DNA of 64,000 nt from Pandoraea vervacti (GTDB lineage: Bacteria > Pseudomonadota > Gammaproteobacteria > Burkholderiales > Burkholderiaceae), in the NCBI RefSeq assembly GCF_000934605.2, contig NZ_CP010897.2:4464001-4528000 (forward strand). The letters run 5' to 3'. The translations under genes and the position numbers were made by a program. Positions within the stretch are counted from its first letter, which is position 1, and every line of letters begins with the position of its first letter. The notes under the pieces are model-generated. The model was not told the DNA's origin, did not search any database, and saw only the letters and a program-made list of their open reading frames with translations. Below are positions 53,331 through 60,819 of this stretch, piece after piece.

Positions 53331-54289
53331 GCGTCGCAGACACTTCGCCCTCACCGGAGCCCGCGATGTCATCGCAGCTGACCGAAGCCACGTCGTCCGG
53401 GTCGGCGCACCGCGCCGCCACCGCCCGCGCGGTGCGCAGTGCATTCACCGGCGGCTCGCTCGCGGCGCCCGCCACGCTCGTCGTGCTGCTGGTGATCGTG
53501 TTGCCGGGATTGCAACTGGTGCGTTACAGCTTCAACCGGTTCGATCCCGTCGACATGATGCAGGCCGCGCTCACCGGCGCGAACTACGTCAAGTTCTTCA
53601 CCGACCCCTACTATCTTTCCGTGCTGTGGACGACGATCAAGGTCGCCTCGTTGTGCACCGCGCTCGCGCTCGTGTTCGGCTTCCCGGTCGCGTATGTGCT
53701 CGCGCGCACGCAAAGCCGCTTCAAGAGCCTGCTCGTGATGCTGCTCGTCTTCCCGCTGCTCGTGGGCAATGTCGTGCGCGCCGCCGGCTGGATGGTGATG
53801 CTCGGTAACGCCGGCTTCGTCAATGCGATGCTCGTGTCGCTGGGCATCGTGCCCCAGCCGGTGCGTTTGCTCTACACGCCGTTCGCCGTCGTGATCGGCA
53901 CCACGGCGGTCGTGTTGCCGTACATGATTCTCACGCTGCAAAGCGTGCTCGAAGGCATGGACTTCTCGGTCGAAGAGGCCGCGCGCAATCTCGGCGCAAC
54001 CTTCCGGCAAACGCTCACACGCGTAATTCTGCCGATGGCCGCCCCCGGCATTGCCGCAGGCACCATGCTCGTGTTCATTCTCTGCATGAACGCCTATGCC
54101 ACGCCCGTGCTACTGGGCGGCACCGGTATCACGATGATGACGCCCTCGATCTACGACCAGATCGCCAAGGCCAACAACTGGCCGTTCGGCGCCGTGCTCT
54201 CCATCGTGTCGATGGTCGTGACGTTCGCCCTCGCCATCGCCTCGCACTGGGTCATCCAACGTCGCTACGCGAAGACCATGATGACCTGA
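53327..54289 (+). CDS. ABC transporter permease (PotB-like)
   Basis: This second permease (320 aa) has six predicted helices after a 40-residue polar N-terminus, and an EAA loop EEAARNLGATFRQTLTRVIL. It starts at GTG overlapping the binding-protein stop, with AAGGTGGG upstream. An ATG at 53366 is an alternative. Placing one permease first and the other after the binding protein is common in this transporter class. Confidence 0.87.
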   Translation: MSVADTSPSPEPAMSSQLTEATSSGSAHRAATARAVRSAFTGGSLAAPATLVVLLVIVLPGLQLVRYSFNRFDPVDMMQAALTGANYVKFFTDPYYLSVLWTTIKVASLCTALALVFGFPVAYVLARTQSRFKSLLVMLLVFPLLVGNVVRAAGWMVMLGNAGFVNAMLVSLGIVPQPVRLLYTPFAVVIGTTAVVLPYMILTLQSVLEGMDFSVEEAARNLGATFRQTLTRVILPMAAPGIAAGTMLVFILCMNAYATPVLLGGTGITMMTPSIYDQIAKANNWPFGAVLSIVSMVVTFALAIASHWVIQRRYAKTMMT

Positions 54290-54376
54290 TGCCCGCCTCG
54301 ATTCGCCCCGATGCGCCGCTCACGGGCGGCGCGCGCTCCGACATTCCGCAATGCGTTTGCCGACAAGGATGCCAGC

Positions 54377-55576
54377 ATGCCGACTCTCTCCGATGCCACA
54401 CGTCAGTACCGCCGCGCGCTGATGAACGATCTGATGGACCGAACGCGCGTCGACGCGCTCGTCTTCACCGCCGCCGACTTCTTCCAGTGGACCACCAACT
54501 TTCACGTCGACGTGCAGACATGGGAGCGCCCCATTGCCGTTTGCGTGCCACGCAACGGCGAGCCGTTCGCGGTGATGAACGAGTTGTCCACGCATCACCT
54601 CATGATGGCGCGCGAGCGTCGCCACCTCTGGCTCGATCTCGATCGGGTGACGCTGTATGCCGAGCATCCGCGCGTGACGCAACGCCAGCCGCTACTCGCG
54701 GAAGTACCGGCGCTCATCGCAGACACCTTGCGGGCGGCAGGCCTTGCGGCGTCACGCATTGGCGTCGATGCGGCCGGCGGCCCGCTCGCCCGTGCGAGCG
54801 CACTCCTGCCCGACGCCAAACTTGTGCCGATGCTCCCTGAAATGCGTAGCCTGCGCTGGGTCAAGCACGAGGAAGAAATCGCGATCATGCGCGCGGGTGC
54901 GGAACTGGCGGACTGGGTTCAGGATCGCTATCGCGAGAACATCCGGCCCGGGCGTCTGGTTCAGGAACTCGACTACGCCATGGCCGCGCTCATGGTCACC
55001 GAAGGGGCCAGGCGATTTCCCGGGGAGAACCTCGAAGTCATGCGCTGCTGGACACTCTCCGGCCCGGCGTCGGCGTCGCCGCACGGCGATGGCGCATCGT
55101 GCGGGGCGCGCATCGGCAAGGGCGACGGTCTGGTCAACATCGTGATCCCGCGCCTGAACGGCCTCGTCATCGAAAATGAACGCACGTGGTTCTGCGGCAA
55201 GCCGTCGAGCGAACAGGCGCGCTTTTACGAAGTGGCCCGCGCAGCCAACGAGGCGGCGGTCAATGCCGCCGTCACCGGCAAACCCGTGTCGGGCATCGAC
55301 GCAGCCGCACAGGCCGTGATCGAAAGAGCGGGATGCGGCGAGTACATCCGCCATCGCACCGGCCATGGCATGGGGATCATCGGCCACGAATATCCCGACG
55401 ACATGGCGTTCAACCATCGCCCGTTGCTCGCCAACGAAGTGTATTCGGCCGAGCCGGGCATCTACGTCTACGGCCTGGGCGGCTTCCGGCTCGACGATTC
55501 GGTCGTCACGGGCGATACGCCGGTGATGCTCACGAATACGCCGCGCACGCTGGCGCACGCCACCATCGACGAATAG
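54377..55576 (+). CDS. M24-family (creatinase/prolidase-fold) enzyme with altered metal site
   Basis: This 399-residue pita-bread protein has a creatinase N-terminal domain and a catalytic domain from about residue 165. H236 (SPHGDG), H330 (RTGHGMG) and E359 (AEPGIY) are in place. The two Asp metal ligands are not: the usual VxxD...D region reads NIVIPRLNGLVIENERTW, and the last Glu is Asp in FRLDDS. True metallo-prolidases need these residues, whereas creatinase works without metal. A creatinase-like or other C-N hydrolase is therefore more likely than a peptidase. AAGGAT precedes the ATG. It is in the transporter operon. Confidence 0.82.
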   Translation: MPTLSDATRQYRRALMNDLMDRTRVDALVFTAADFFQWTTNFHVDVQTWERPIAVCVPRNGEPFAVMNELSTHHLMMARERRHLWLDLDRVTLYAEHPRVTQRQPLLAEVPALIADTLRAAGLAASRIGVDAAGGPLARASALLPDAKLVPMLPEMRSLRWVKHEEEIAIMRAGAELADWVQDRYRENIRPGRLVQELDYAMAALMVTEGARRFPGENLEVMRCWTLSGPASASPHGDGASCGARIGKGDGLVNIVIPRLNGLVIENERTWFCGKPSSEQARFYEVARAANEAAVNAAVTGKPVSGIDAAAQAVIERAGCGEYIRHRTGHGMGIIGHEYPDDMAFNHRPLLANEVYSAEPGIYVYGLGGFRLDDSVVTGDTPVMLTNTPRTLAHATIDE

Positions 55577-55599
55577 AACAACATTTCGGAGGAGAAGTC

Positions 55600-56841
55600 A
55601 TGGAGTCGATTCTGCTATCGAACTGCGCATTGCTCGACCCGGTGAAGGGAGAACTGCGCGAAGACCACGCCGTGCTCATCGAAGGCGGCCGCATCAAGGA
55701 AGTTTCCGATAAACCGATTCATGCGCCGTCCGCGCGACACATCGACGCCCACGGGCGCACCGTCATGCCCGGACTCATCGATCTGCACGTGCACGTGCAT
55801 GCGACGCAACTCAACCTCTCGGCGCAGGCGCATTTGCCGAACGTGCTCGTCACGCTCAAGTCGGTGCCGATTCTGCAAGGCATGCTGCGTCGCGGATTCA
55901 CGACCGTGCGCGACGCGGGCGGCGCCGGTCATGCGATCAAACACGCCGTAGACAGCGGACTGGCGGAAGGGCCGCGGCTGTTCGTTTCGGGGCGCGCCAT
56001 CAGTCAGACGGGCGGCCACGGCGACGGCCGTGCCCGCACGGACTACATCGGCACCGACGGGCCATGTCCGTGCTGCGTGCGCGTCGGGGCGCTCTCGCGT
56101 GTGGCGGATGGCGTGGACGAAGTGCGTCGCGCCGTGCGCGAAGAACTGCAAATGGGCGCGGACCAGATCAAGATCATGGCCTCGGGCGGCGTGGCATCGC
56201 CGACCGATCCGGTCGGGGCGTGGGGTTACTCGGAAGACGAGATCCGCGCCATCGTTGCCGAAGCCCGCGCGCGCGGCACCTATGTGCTCGCGCATGCGTA
56301 CACGGCAGCCGCCATCGAGCGGGCCGTGCGTTGCGGCGTTCGCACCATCGAGCACGGCAATCTCGTCGATGCGCCGACTGCGCGCTACATGGCCGAACAA
56401 GGGGCGTACGCAGTACCCACGCTCGTGACCTACGATGCGCTTGCCAACGAAGGCAAGTCGCTCGGCCTGCCGGACGACAGCGTCGCCAAGATCGCCGACG
56501 TGCATGCCGCCGGTCTGCGCTCGCTGGAAATCTTCCGGGAGGCGGGCGTGAAGATGGGTTACGGCTCGGACCTTCTCGGCGAGTCACAACGCCTGCAGAG
56601 CGACGAATTCCGCCTGCGCGCCGAAGTGCTCTCGCCAGCGGAAATCCTGCGCAGCGCCACGGTCGTCGGCGCCGAAGTGTTGGGACAATCCGGGCAACTG
56701 GGCGAAATCGTGCCCGGCGCGCATGCCGACGTGCTGATCGTCGACGGCAATCCGCTTGCCTCGCTCGACTGCCTGCTCGGACAAGGCGAGCGGATTCCGA
56801 TGGTGATGAAGGGCGGTAAAATCCACGCTTTCGCGCTGTAA
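55600..56841 (+). CDS. Amidohydrolase (prolidase/imidazolonepropionase-like)
   Basis: This metal-dependent amidohydrolase has 413 residues. Ligands are visible: GLIDLHVHVHAT (HxH near residue 62), the bridging Lys in QIKIMASGG, His in LAHAYTA and IEHGN, and Asp in GYGSDLLG. The sequence resembles the Xaa-Pro dipeptidase group of this superfamily. GGAGGAGAAG precedes the ATG. It lies 23 bp after the M24 gene, so the two hydrolases probably act in one degradation pathway on what the transporter brings in. Confidence 0.87.
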   Translation: MESILLSNCALLDPVKGELREDHAVLIEGGRIKEVSDKPIHAPSARHIDAHGRTVMPGLIDLHVHVHATQLNLSAQAHLPNVLVTLKSVPILQGMLRRGFTTVRDAGGAGHAIKHAVDSGLAEGPRLFVSGRAISQTGGHGDGRARTDYIGTDGPCPCCVRVGALSRVADGVDEVRRAVREELQMGADQIKIMASGGVASPTDPVGAWGYSEDEIRAIVAEARARGTYVLAHAYTAAAIERAVRCGVRTIEHGNLVDAPTARYMAEQGAYAVPTLVTYDALANEGKSLGLPDDSVAKIADVHAAGLRSLEIFREAGVKMGYGSDLLGESQRLQSDEFRLRAEVLSPAEILRSATVVGAEVLGQSGQLGEIVPGAHADVLIVDGNPLASLDCLLGQGERIPMVMKGGKIHAFAL

Positions 56842-56860
56842 GGCAGGCGCAGCAGGGGCC

Positions 56861-56910
56861 CCGGCGCGTTGGTGCGCGTTGGTGCGCGTTGATGCGCGTT
56901 GATGCGCGAG
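56861..56910 (+). repeat. Tandem 10-bp repeat
   Basis: About five copies of GGTGCGCGTT (variants with GATGCGCGTT and a degenerate first and last copy) lie between the amidohydrolase and the LysR gene. Confidence 0.8.
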
Positions 56911-57064
56911 GGGACCGGGGGCATCGGCGGATCGGTGGATCGAGATGAGGGGGGCGTCGGTGCATGGCAGTATCGGCGCGTTCAGGACATCGATGCTCCC
57001 GTGCGTGCGTCCGCCCCCTGCATGACAGGCTTGCCGCACACGCCAACTCTTCCGTGGAGAATCG

Positions 57065-57979
57065 ATGGATTTCCGGCACATCGACGCCTTTCGGGCGCTG
57101 ATGCTCACGCGCACGACCACCAAAGCGGCACAGGTGCTAGGCACGTCGCAATCCGCGGTGAGCCGTCTCGTCGCCGATCTCGAACGCTCGACACGTCTCA
57201 CGCTGTTCGACCGCGCGCGCGGGCGTCTCGAACCCACCGCCGAGGCATTTGCGCTGTTCGAGGAAGTCGAGCGCCGCTATGCCGGGCTCGATAACATCCG
57301 GGAGTTCGCCCTCAATCTGCGCAACCCCGACAAGGCGGTCGTTCGTGTGGGATCGGTCGTCTCGTTCGGTCTGGGCTTCTTCGCCCGCGTGATGGCCAGC
57401 TATCGCGCGCTGTACCCGAACGTGCAACTCGCGCTGACCACGGGCGCGTCGGATCTGATTCGCGATCAGGTGGTCACGCATCAGCTCACGCTCGGTCTCG
57501 TCACCGACACCATCGACGTGGCGGCGACCGACGCCGTCTCGTTCGCCAAGCTCGACGCGATCTGCGCACTACCGGCCGGGCACCCGCTGGCGCGCAAGAA
57601 GGTCGTGCGCCTGGCCGACCTGAAGGATCAGCCGATTCTGTCGTACGAGCCGACCGACATGATTCGCTGGGGGATGGACCGACTGTTCGCCGAAGGCAAT
57701 CTGCATCAGCAGGTGGTCGCCACCGCGCGCTACTCGATCAACATCGGCACGATGGTCAAGGAGAACGTGGGCATCGGGTTGCTGCACCCGGTGTCTGCCT
57801 ACGACTTTCTCGACTCCGATCTCGTGTTGCGGCGCTTTGAACCGTCCATGCCGTTCCATACGCTGCGCATCACGCCGCGTGCGGCGGCGCCGAGCGCCCA
57901 GCAGGACGATCTCGTGCGCGTCATGGAAACGACCCTCGGCGAGGTACTGAGCGCCGTCGAGGCGCGAATGAAGCGGTAA
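57065..57979 (+). CDS. LysR-family regulator of the transporter/hydrolase operon
   Basis: This 304-residue LysR protein has an HTH with TKAAQVLGTSQSAVSRLVAD (residues 20-39) and an effector domain (VGSVVSFGLGFFARVMASY). It resembles the opine/arginine-type regulators NocR/OccR in layout (MDFRHIDAFRALMLTRTTTK). It is the last gene of the cluster on the same strand and probably controls the ABC operon through the dyads near 50125. A terminator follows 60 bp after its stop. Confidence 0.85.
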   Translation: MDFRHIDAFRALMLTRTTTKAAQVLGTSQSAVSRLVADLERSTRLTLFDRARGRLEPTAEAFALFEEVERRYAGLDNIREFALNLRNPDKAVVRVGSVVSFGLGFFARVMASYRALYPNVQLALTTGASDLIRDQVVTHQLTLGLVTDTIDVAATDAVSFAKLDAICALPAGHPLARKKVVRLADLKDQPILSYEPTDMIRWGMDRLFAEGNLHQQVVATARYSINIGTMVKENVGIGLLHPVSAYDFLDSDLVLRRFEPSMPFHTLRITPRAAAPSAQQDDLVRVMETTLGEVLSAVEARMKR

Positions 57980-58042
57980 TCGCGCCGCGACATCGGCACG
58001 CGCCCGCCTCGCGACACGCGCAAACGCCCACGTTCGTCGCCA

Positions 58043-58080
58043 GAAAAAAAGCCCGCCGGAAATTCCCGGCGGGCTCATTT
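58043..58080. terminator. Bidirectional terminator between LysR and purM
   Basis: GCCCGCCGG (58051-58059) pairs with CCGGCGGGC (58066-58074). Seven A before it and ATTTTT after it let it end both convergent transcripts. Confidence 0.9.
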
Positions 58081-58136
58081 TTGCATTCCCTTGCTGCGAA
58101 GCGTGAGGACGCCGTGCGCCCTCGCCTGCGCGTGTC

Positions 58137-59183
58137 TTACGACACGATCGTCTGTGCTTCGCCTTCCTCGCGCTCGCGGATCGTGCCCAGACGGTAGACC
58201 GTCTCGCCCGATGCTTCGAGATGCTTCACGGCCGCGTCGGCGTCAGCGGCCGACACGATCACGGCCATGCCGATGCCGCAGTTGAACACGCGGTGCATTT
58301 CGGCGTCGGCCACCTTGCCGTGTTCCTGCAACCACTGGAACAGCGGCGGCAGCGTCCAGGCGTTCTGCTTGATGTCTGCCGTCAGATGGTCCTGCAGCAC
58401 GCGCGGAATGTTCTCCACGATGCCACCGCCCGTAATGTGCGCCATACCCTTGACCGTCAGCGTTTCCATCAGCGCGAGCAACGGCTTGACGTAGATACGC
58501 GTGGGGGCCATCAGCACGTCGCGCAGCGGCTGGCCATGGAAGTCGGCGTCCAGATCCGGCTTGGCGACTTCGATGATCTTGCGCACCAGCGAGTAACCGT
58601 TCGAGTGCGCCCCCGACGAGGCCAGCCCCAGCACCACGTCGCCGGGGACAATCGACTTGCCGTCGATGATCTTGCGCTTTTCGACGGCGCCGACCGCGAA
58701 GCCGGCCAGATCGTACTCGCCGTCCGGGTACATGCTCGGCATTTCCGCCGTCTCACCGCCGATCAGCGCGCAACCGGCCAGCTCGCAACCCTGTGCAATG
58801 CCCTTGACCACGGTCGCGGCCGTCGCCACGTCCAGCTTGCCGCAGGCGAAGTAGTCGAGGAAGAACAGCGGCTCGGCGCCCTGCACCAGAATGTCGTTGA
58901 CGCTCATGGCGACCAGATCCTGGCCAACCGTGTCGTGCTTATTCAGCGTGAAGGCCAGCTTGAGCTTGGTGCCCACGCCGTCGGTCCCCGAAACGAGCAC
59001 CGGTTCCTTGTAGCGCTTGGGCACTTCGAACAGTGCGCCAAAGCCGCCAATGCCGCCCAGCACGCCGTCGCGCAGGGTTTTCTTGGCAAACGGCTTGATC
59101 GCTTCGACCAATGCGTCGCCTGCTTCGATGTCGACGCCAGCGTCGCGATAGGAAAGGCCGGAAGTTTCGTTAGGGTGTGACAT
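58137..59183 (-). CDS. purM: Phosphoribosylformylglycinamidine cyclo-ligase
   Basis: PurM (348 aa, AIR synthetase) closes the imidazole ring in purine synthesis. It has SGTDGVGTKLKLAF (ATP binding), the segments ETAEMPSMY and GMAHITGGGIVENIPR, and the N-terminus LSYRDAGVDIEAGDAL. Length is normal. It is divergent from hda, with a symmetric promoter region between them and a terminator downstream. Confidence 0.96.
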   Translation of the reverse strand: MSHPNETSGLSYRDAGVDIEAGDALVEAIKPFAKKTLRDGVLGGIGGFGALFEVPKRYKEPVLVSGTDGVGTKLKLAFTLNKHDTVGQDLVAMSVNDILVQGAEPLFFLDYFACGKLDVATAATVVKGIAQGCELAGCALIGGETAEMPSMYPDGEYDLAGFAVGAVEKRKIIDGKSIVPGDVVLGLASSGAHSNGYSLVRKIIEVAKPDLDADFHGQPLRDVLMAPTRIYVKPLLALMETLTVKGMAHITGGGIVENIPRVLQDHLTADIKQNAWTLPPLFQWLQEHGKVADAEMHRVFNCGIGMAVIVSAADADAAVKHLEASGETVYRLGTIREREEGEAQTIVS

Positions 59184-59204
59184 GACGGGAATGCATCAAG
59201 GTTC

Positions 59205-59223
59205 GGTAAAATGCGATTTTACC
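59205..59223. promoter_or_regulatory. Symmetric divergent -10 elements for purM and hda
   Basis: GGTAAAAT (59205-59212), GCG, ATTTTACC (59216-59223) is a perfect 8-bp dyad. Each arm reads as an extended -10 (GGTAAAAT) on its own strand. The same GGTAAAAT precedes the HAD gene at 60124. It may serve both directions or act as an operator. Confidence 0.5.
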
Positions 59224-59301
59224 CGATGCGCGTGACCTTTCGGCACGCAAACCGGATATCGGACGCCGGCAATGGCCTGCGTGCCCTGTAAACCGTACTC
59301 T

Positions 59302-59318
59302 GCCGGCCTTCGGCCGGC
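59302..59318 (+). promoter_or_regulatory. Hairpin with T-rich tail just before hda
   Basis: GCCGGCC-TTC-GGCCGGC followed by TTTCTT lies 11 bases before the hda start. It looks like a weak terminator or attenuator and would hide the ribosome-binding region. Confidence 0.5.
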
Positions 59319-59329
59319 TTTCTTCGTTC

Positions 59330-60067
59330 GTGATTCAGCAACTGTATCTCGACCTCGGCACACCGCCGCCCGCCACGTTCGACAATTTCATTGTCGGGCC
59401 CAACCGCGAGGCGGCGCAGACGCTTGCCGGCCTTCCCGCCGAATTGTCGGCAGGTACGGCGCGCGACCGCGGCATCTACCTCTGGGGCGCTGTCGGGTCC
59501 GGCCGCACCCACCTGATGGAGGCGCTGTGCCACGCCATCGGGCCGAGCGCACGGTATTTGCGCCCGAATAGCCCGCTGGCCGCTTTCACGTTCGACGACG
59601 CCAGCACCGTCTATTGCGTGGACGACAGCGACAATCTCTCGCCCACCCAGCAAATCGCCGCGTTCAACCTGTTCAACGAGACCCGCGCCCGTCCGCACTG
59701 CGCCTTCGTCGCCGCCGGCGCCCAGCCGCCGGTCGACATGCCGCTGCGCGAAGACCTGCGCACCCGCCTCGGCTGGGGCCTCGTTTTTCACATTGTGGGA
59801 TTGGACGACGATGGTAAGAAGCAGGCCCTGCAAAACGCCGCCCGTGAGCGTGGCCTGCAACTGGCCGCGGACGTGCCGGCGTATCTGCTCACGCACTTCG
59901 AGCGCGATATGTCGAGCCTGATGGCGCTGCTCGACCGGCTCGACCGCTTCTCGATGGAACAGAAGCGCGCGGTAACGCTGCCGTTACTACGCCAGATGCT
60001 CACGCACACCGATCCGGCCGCGCCGGATGGGAAATCACCGAGCGGTGACCGATCGGCTGGCCACTGA
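59330..60067 (+). CDS. hda: DnaA regulatory inactivator Hda
   Basis: Hda (245 aa) works with the DNA-loaded sliding clamp to convert DnaA-ATP to DnaA-ADP. The clamp-binding motif QLYLDL lies at residues 4-9. The AAA+ domain has a modified P-loop (WGAVGSGRTHLMEA), VDDSDNLSPTQQIAAFNLFN and the arginine-finger region PLREDLRTRLGWGL. It starts at GTG 59330. The C-terminal 20 residues are variable. It is divergent from purM. Confidence 0.92.
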   Translation: MIQQLYLDLGTPPPATFDNFIVGPNREAAQTLAGLPAELSAGTARDRGIYLWGAVGSGRTHLMEALCHAIGPSARYLRPNSPLAAFTFDDASTVYCVDDSDNLSPTQQIAAFNLFNETRARPHCAFVAAGAQPPVDMPLREDLRTRLGWGLVFHIVGLDDDGKKQALQNAARERGLQLAADVPAYLLTHFERDMSSLMALLDRLDRFSMEQKRAVTLPLLRQMLTHTDPAAPDGKSPSGDRSAGH

Positions 60068-60138
60068 CACTTGCCTCATCGACACCCCAATCACCGAACG
60101 ACATTAGACGGCCCCTCGCTTCAGGTAAAATTCGCGCA

Positions 60139-60819
60139 ATGACCAATTTAGCTCTCTTCGATCTCGACCACACCCTGCTGCCGACCGACAGCGACAAGGA
60201 GTGGGGCCGTTTCCTCGTGCGCCAGGGCGCGGTGGAGCGCGACTCGTACGCGCAGGCCAACGAGGCCTTCTACCAGGACTACCGTGCCGGCCGGCTCGAC
60301 ATGCCGGCCTATCTGCGCTTTTGCCTCGCCCCGCTCGCGCGCTATCCGCGCGACCAGCTCGACGCCTGGCACGCGCAGTACATGGAGGAGTCGATTCTTC
60401 CGCACGTACGCCCCGAAGCGCTCGAACTGCTCGACATGCACCGCAAGGCCGGCGACCTGTGCGCCATCGTGACCGCGACCAACACGTTCGTCACCCGGCC
60501 GATCGCCAGGGCGTTCGGCATCGACCATCTGATCGGCACCGAACCGGCCACCGCAGGCGGCGACCCGAACGCGCGCTACACCGGCGAGTATGTCGGCACG
60601 CCGAGCTTCCGCGAAGGCAAGATCACCCGCACCGAAGCGTGGCTCGCCAGCCTGGGCAAGACCTGGGGCGACTTCAACCACGCTTTCTTTTATAGCGATT
60701 CCGCCAACGACGTCCCCCTGATGGAGAAGGTGAACCATCCGGTGGCAACGAACCCTGATGAGGCGCTGCGCGAGATCGCGCTGGCGCGTCGCTGGCCCAT
60801 TCTCGAGTTGTTCCAGTGA
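60139..60819 (+). CDS. HAD-superfamily IB phosphatase
   Basis: This 226-residue HAD hydrolase has the nucleophile motif ALFDLDHTLLPTDSD, the motif II Thr in AIVTATNTFVT, the Lys in REGKITRTEAWL and the acidic motif IV in FYSDSANDVPLM. It resembles the SerB-like subfamily IB group that includes histidinol-phosphatase-type enzymes; the substrate is not certain. TAAAAT (60126-60131) lies seven bases before the ATG, so the leader may be very short. Its stop overlaps pcnB. Confidence 0.88.
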   Translation: MTNLALFDLDHTLLPTDSDKEWGRFLVRQGAVERDSYAQANEAFYQDYRAGRLDMPAYLRFCLAPLARYPRDQLDAWHAQYMEESILPHVRPEALELLDMHRKAGDLCAIVTATNTFVTRPIARAFGIDHLIGTEPATAGGDPNARYTGEYVGTPSFREGKITRTEAWLASLGKTWGDFNHAFFYSDSANDVPLMEKVNHPVATNPDEALREIALARRWPILELFQ

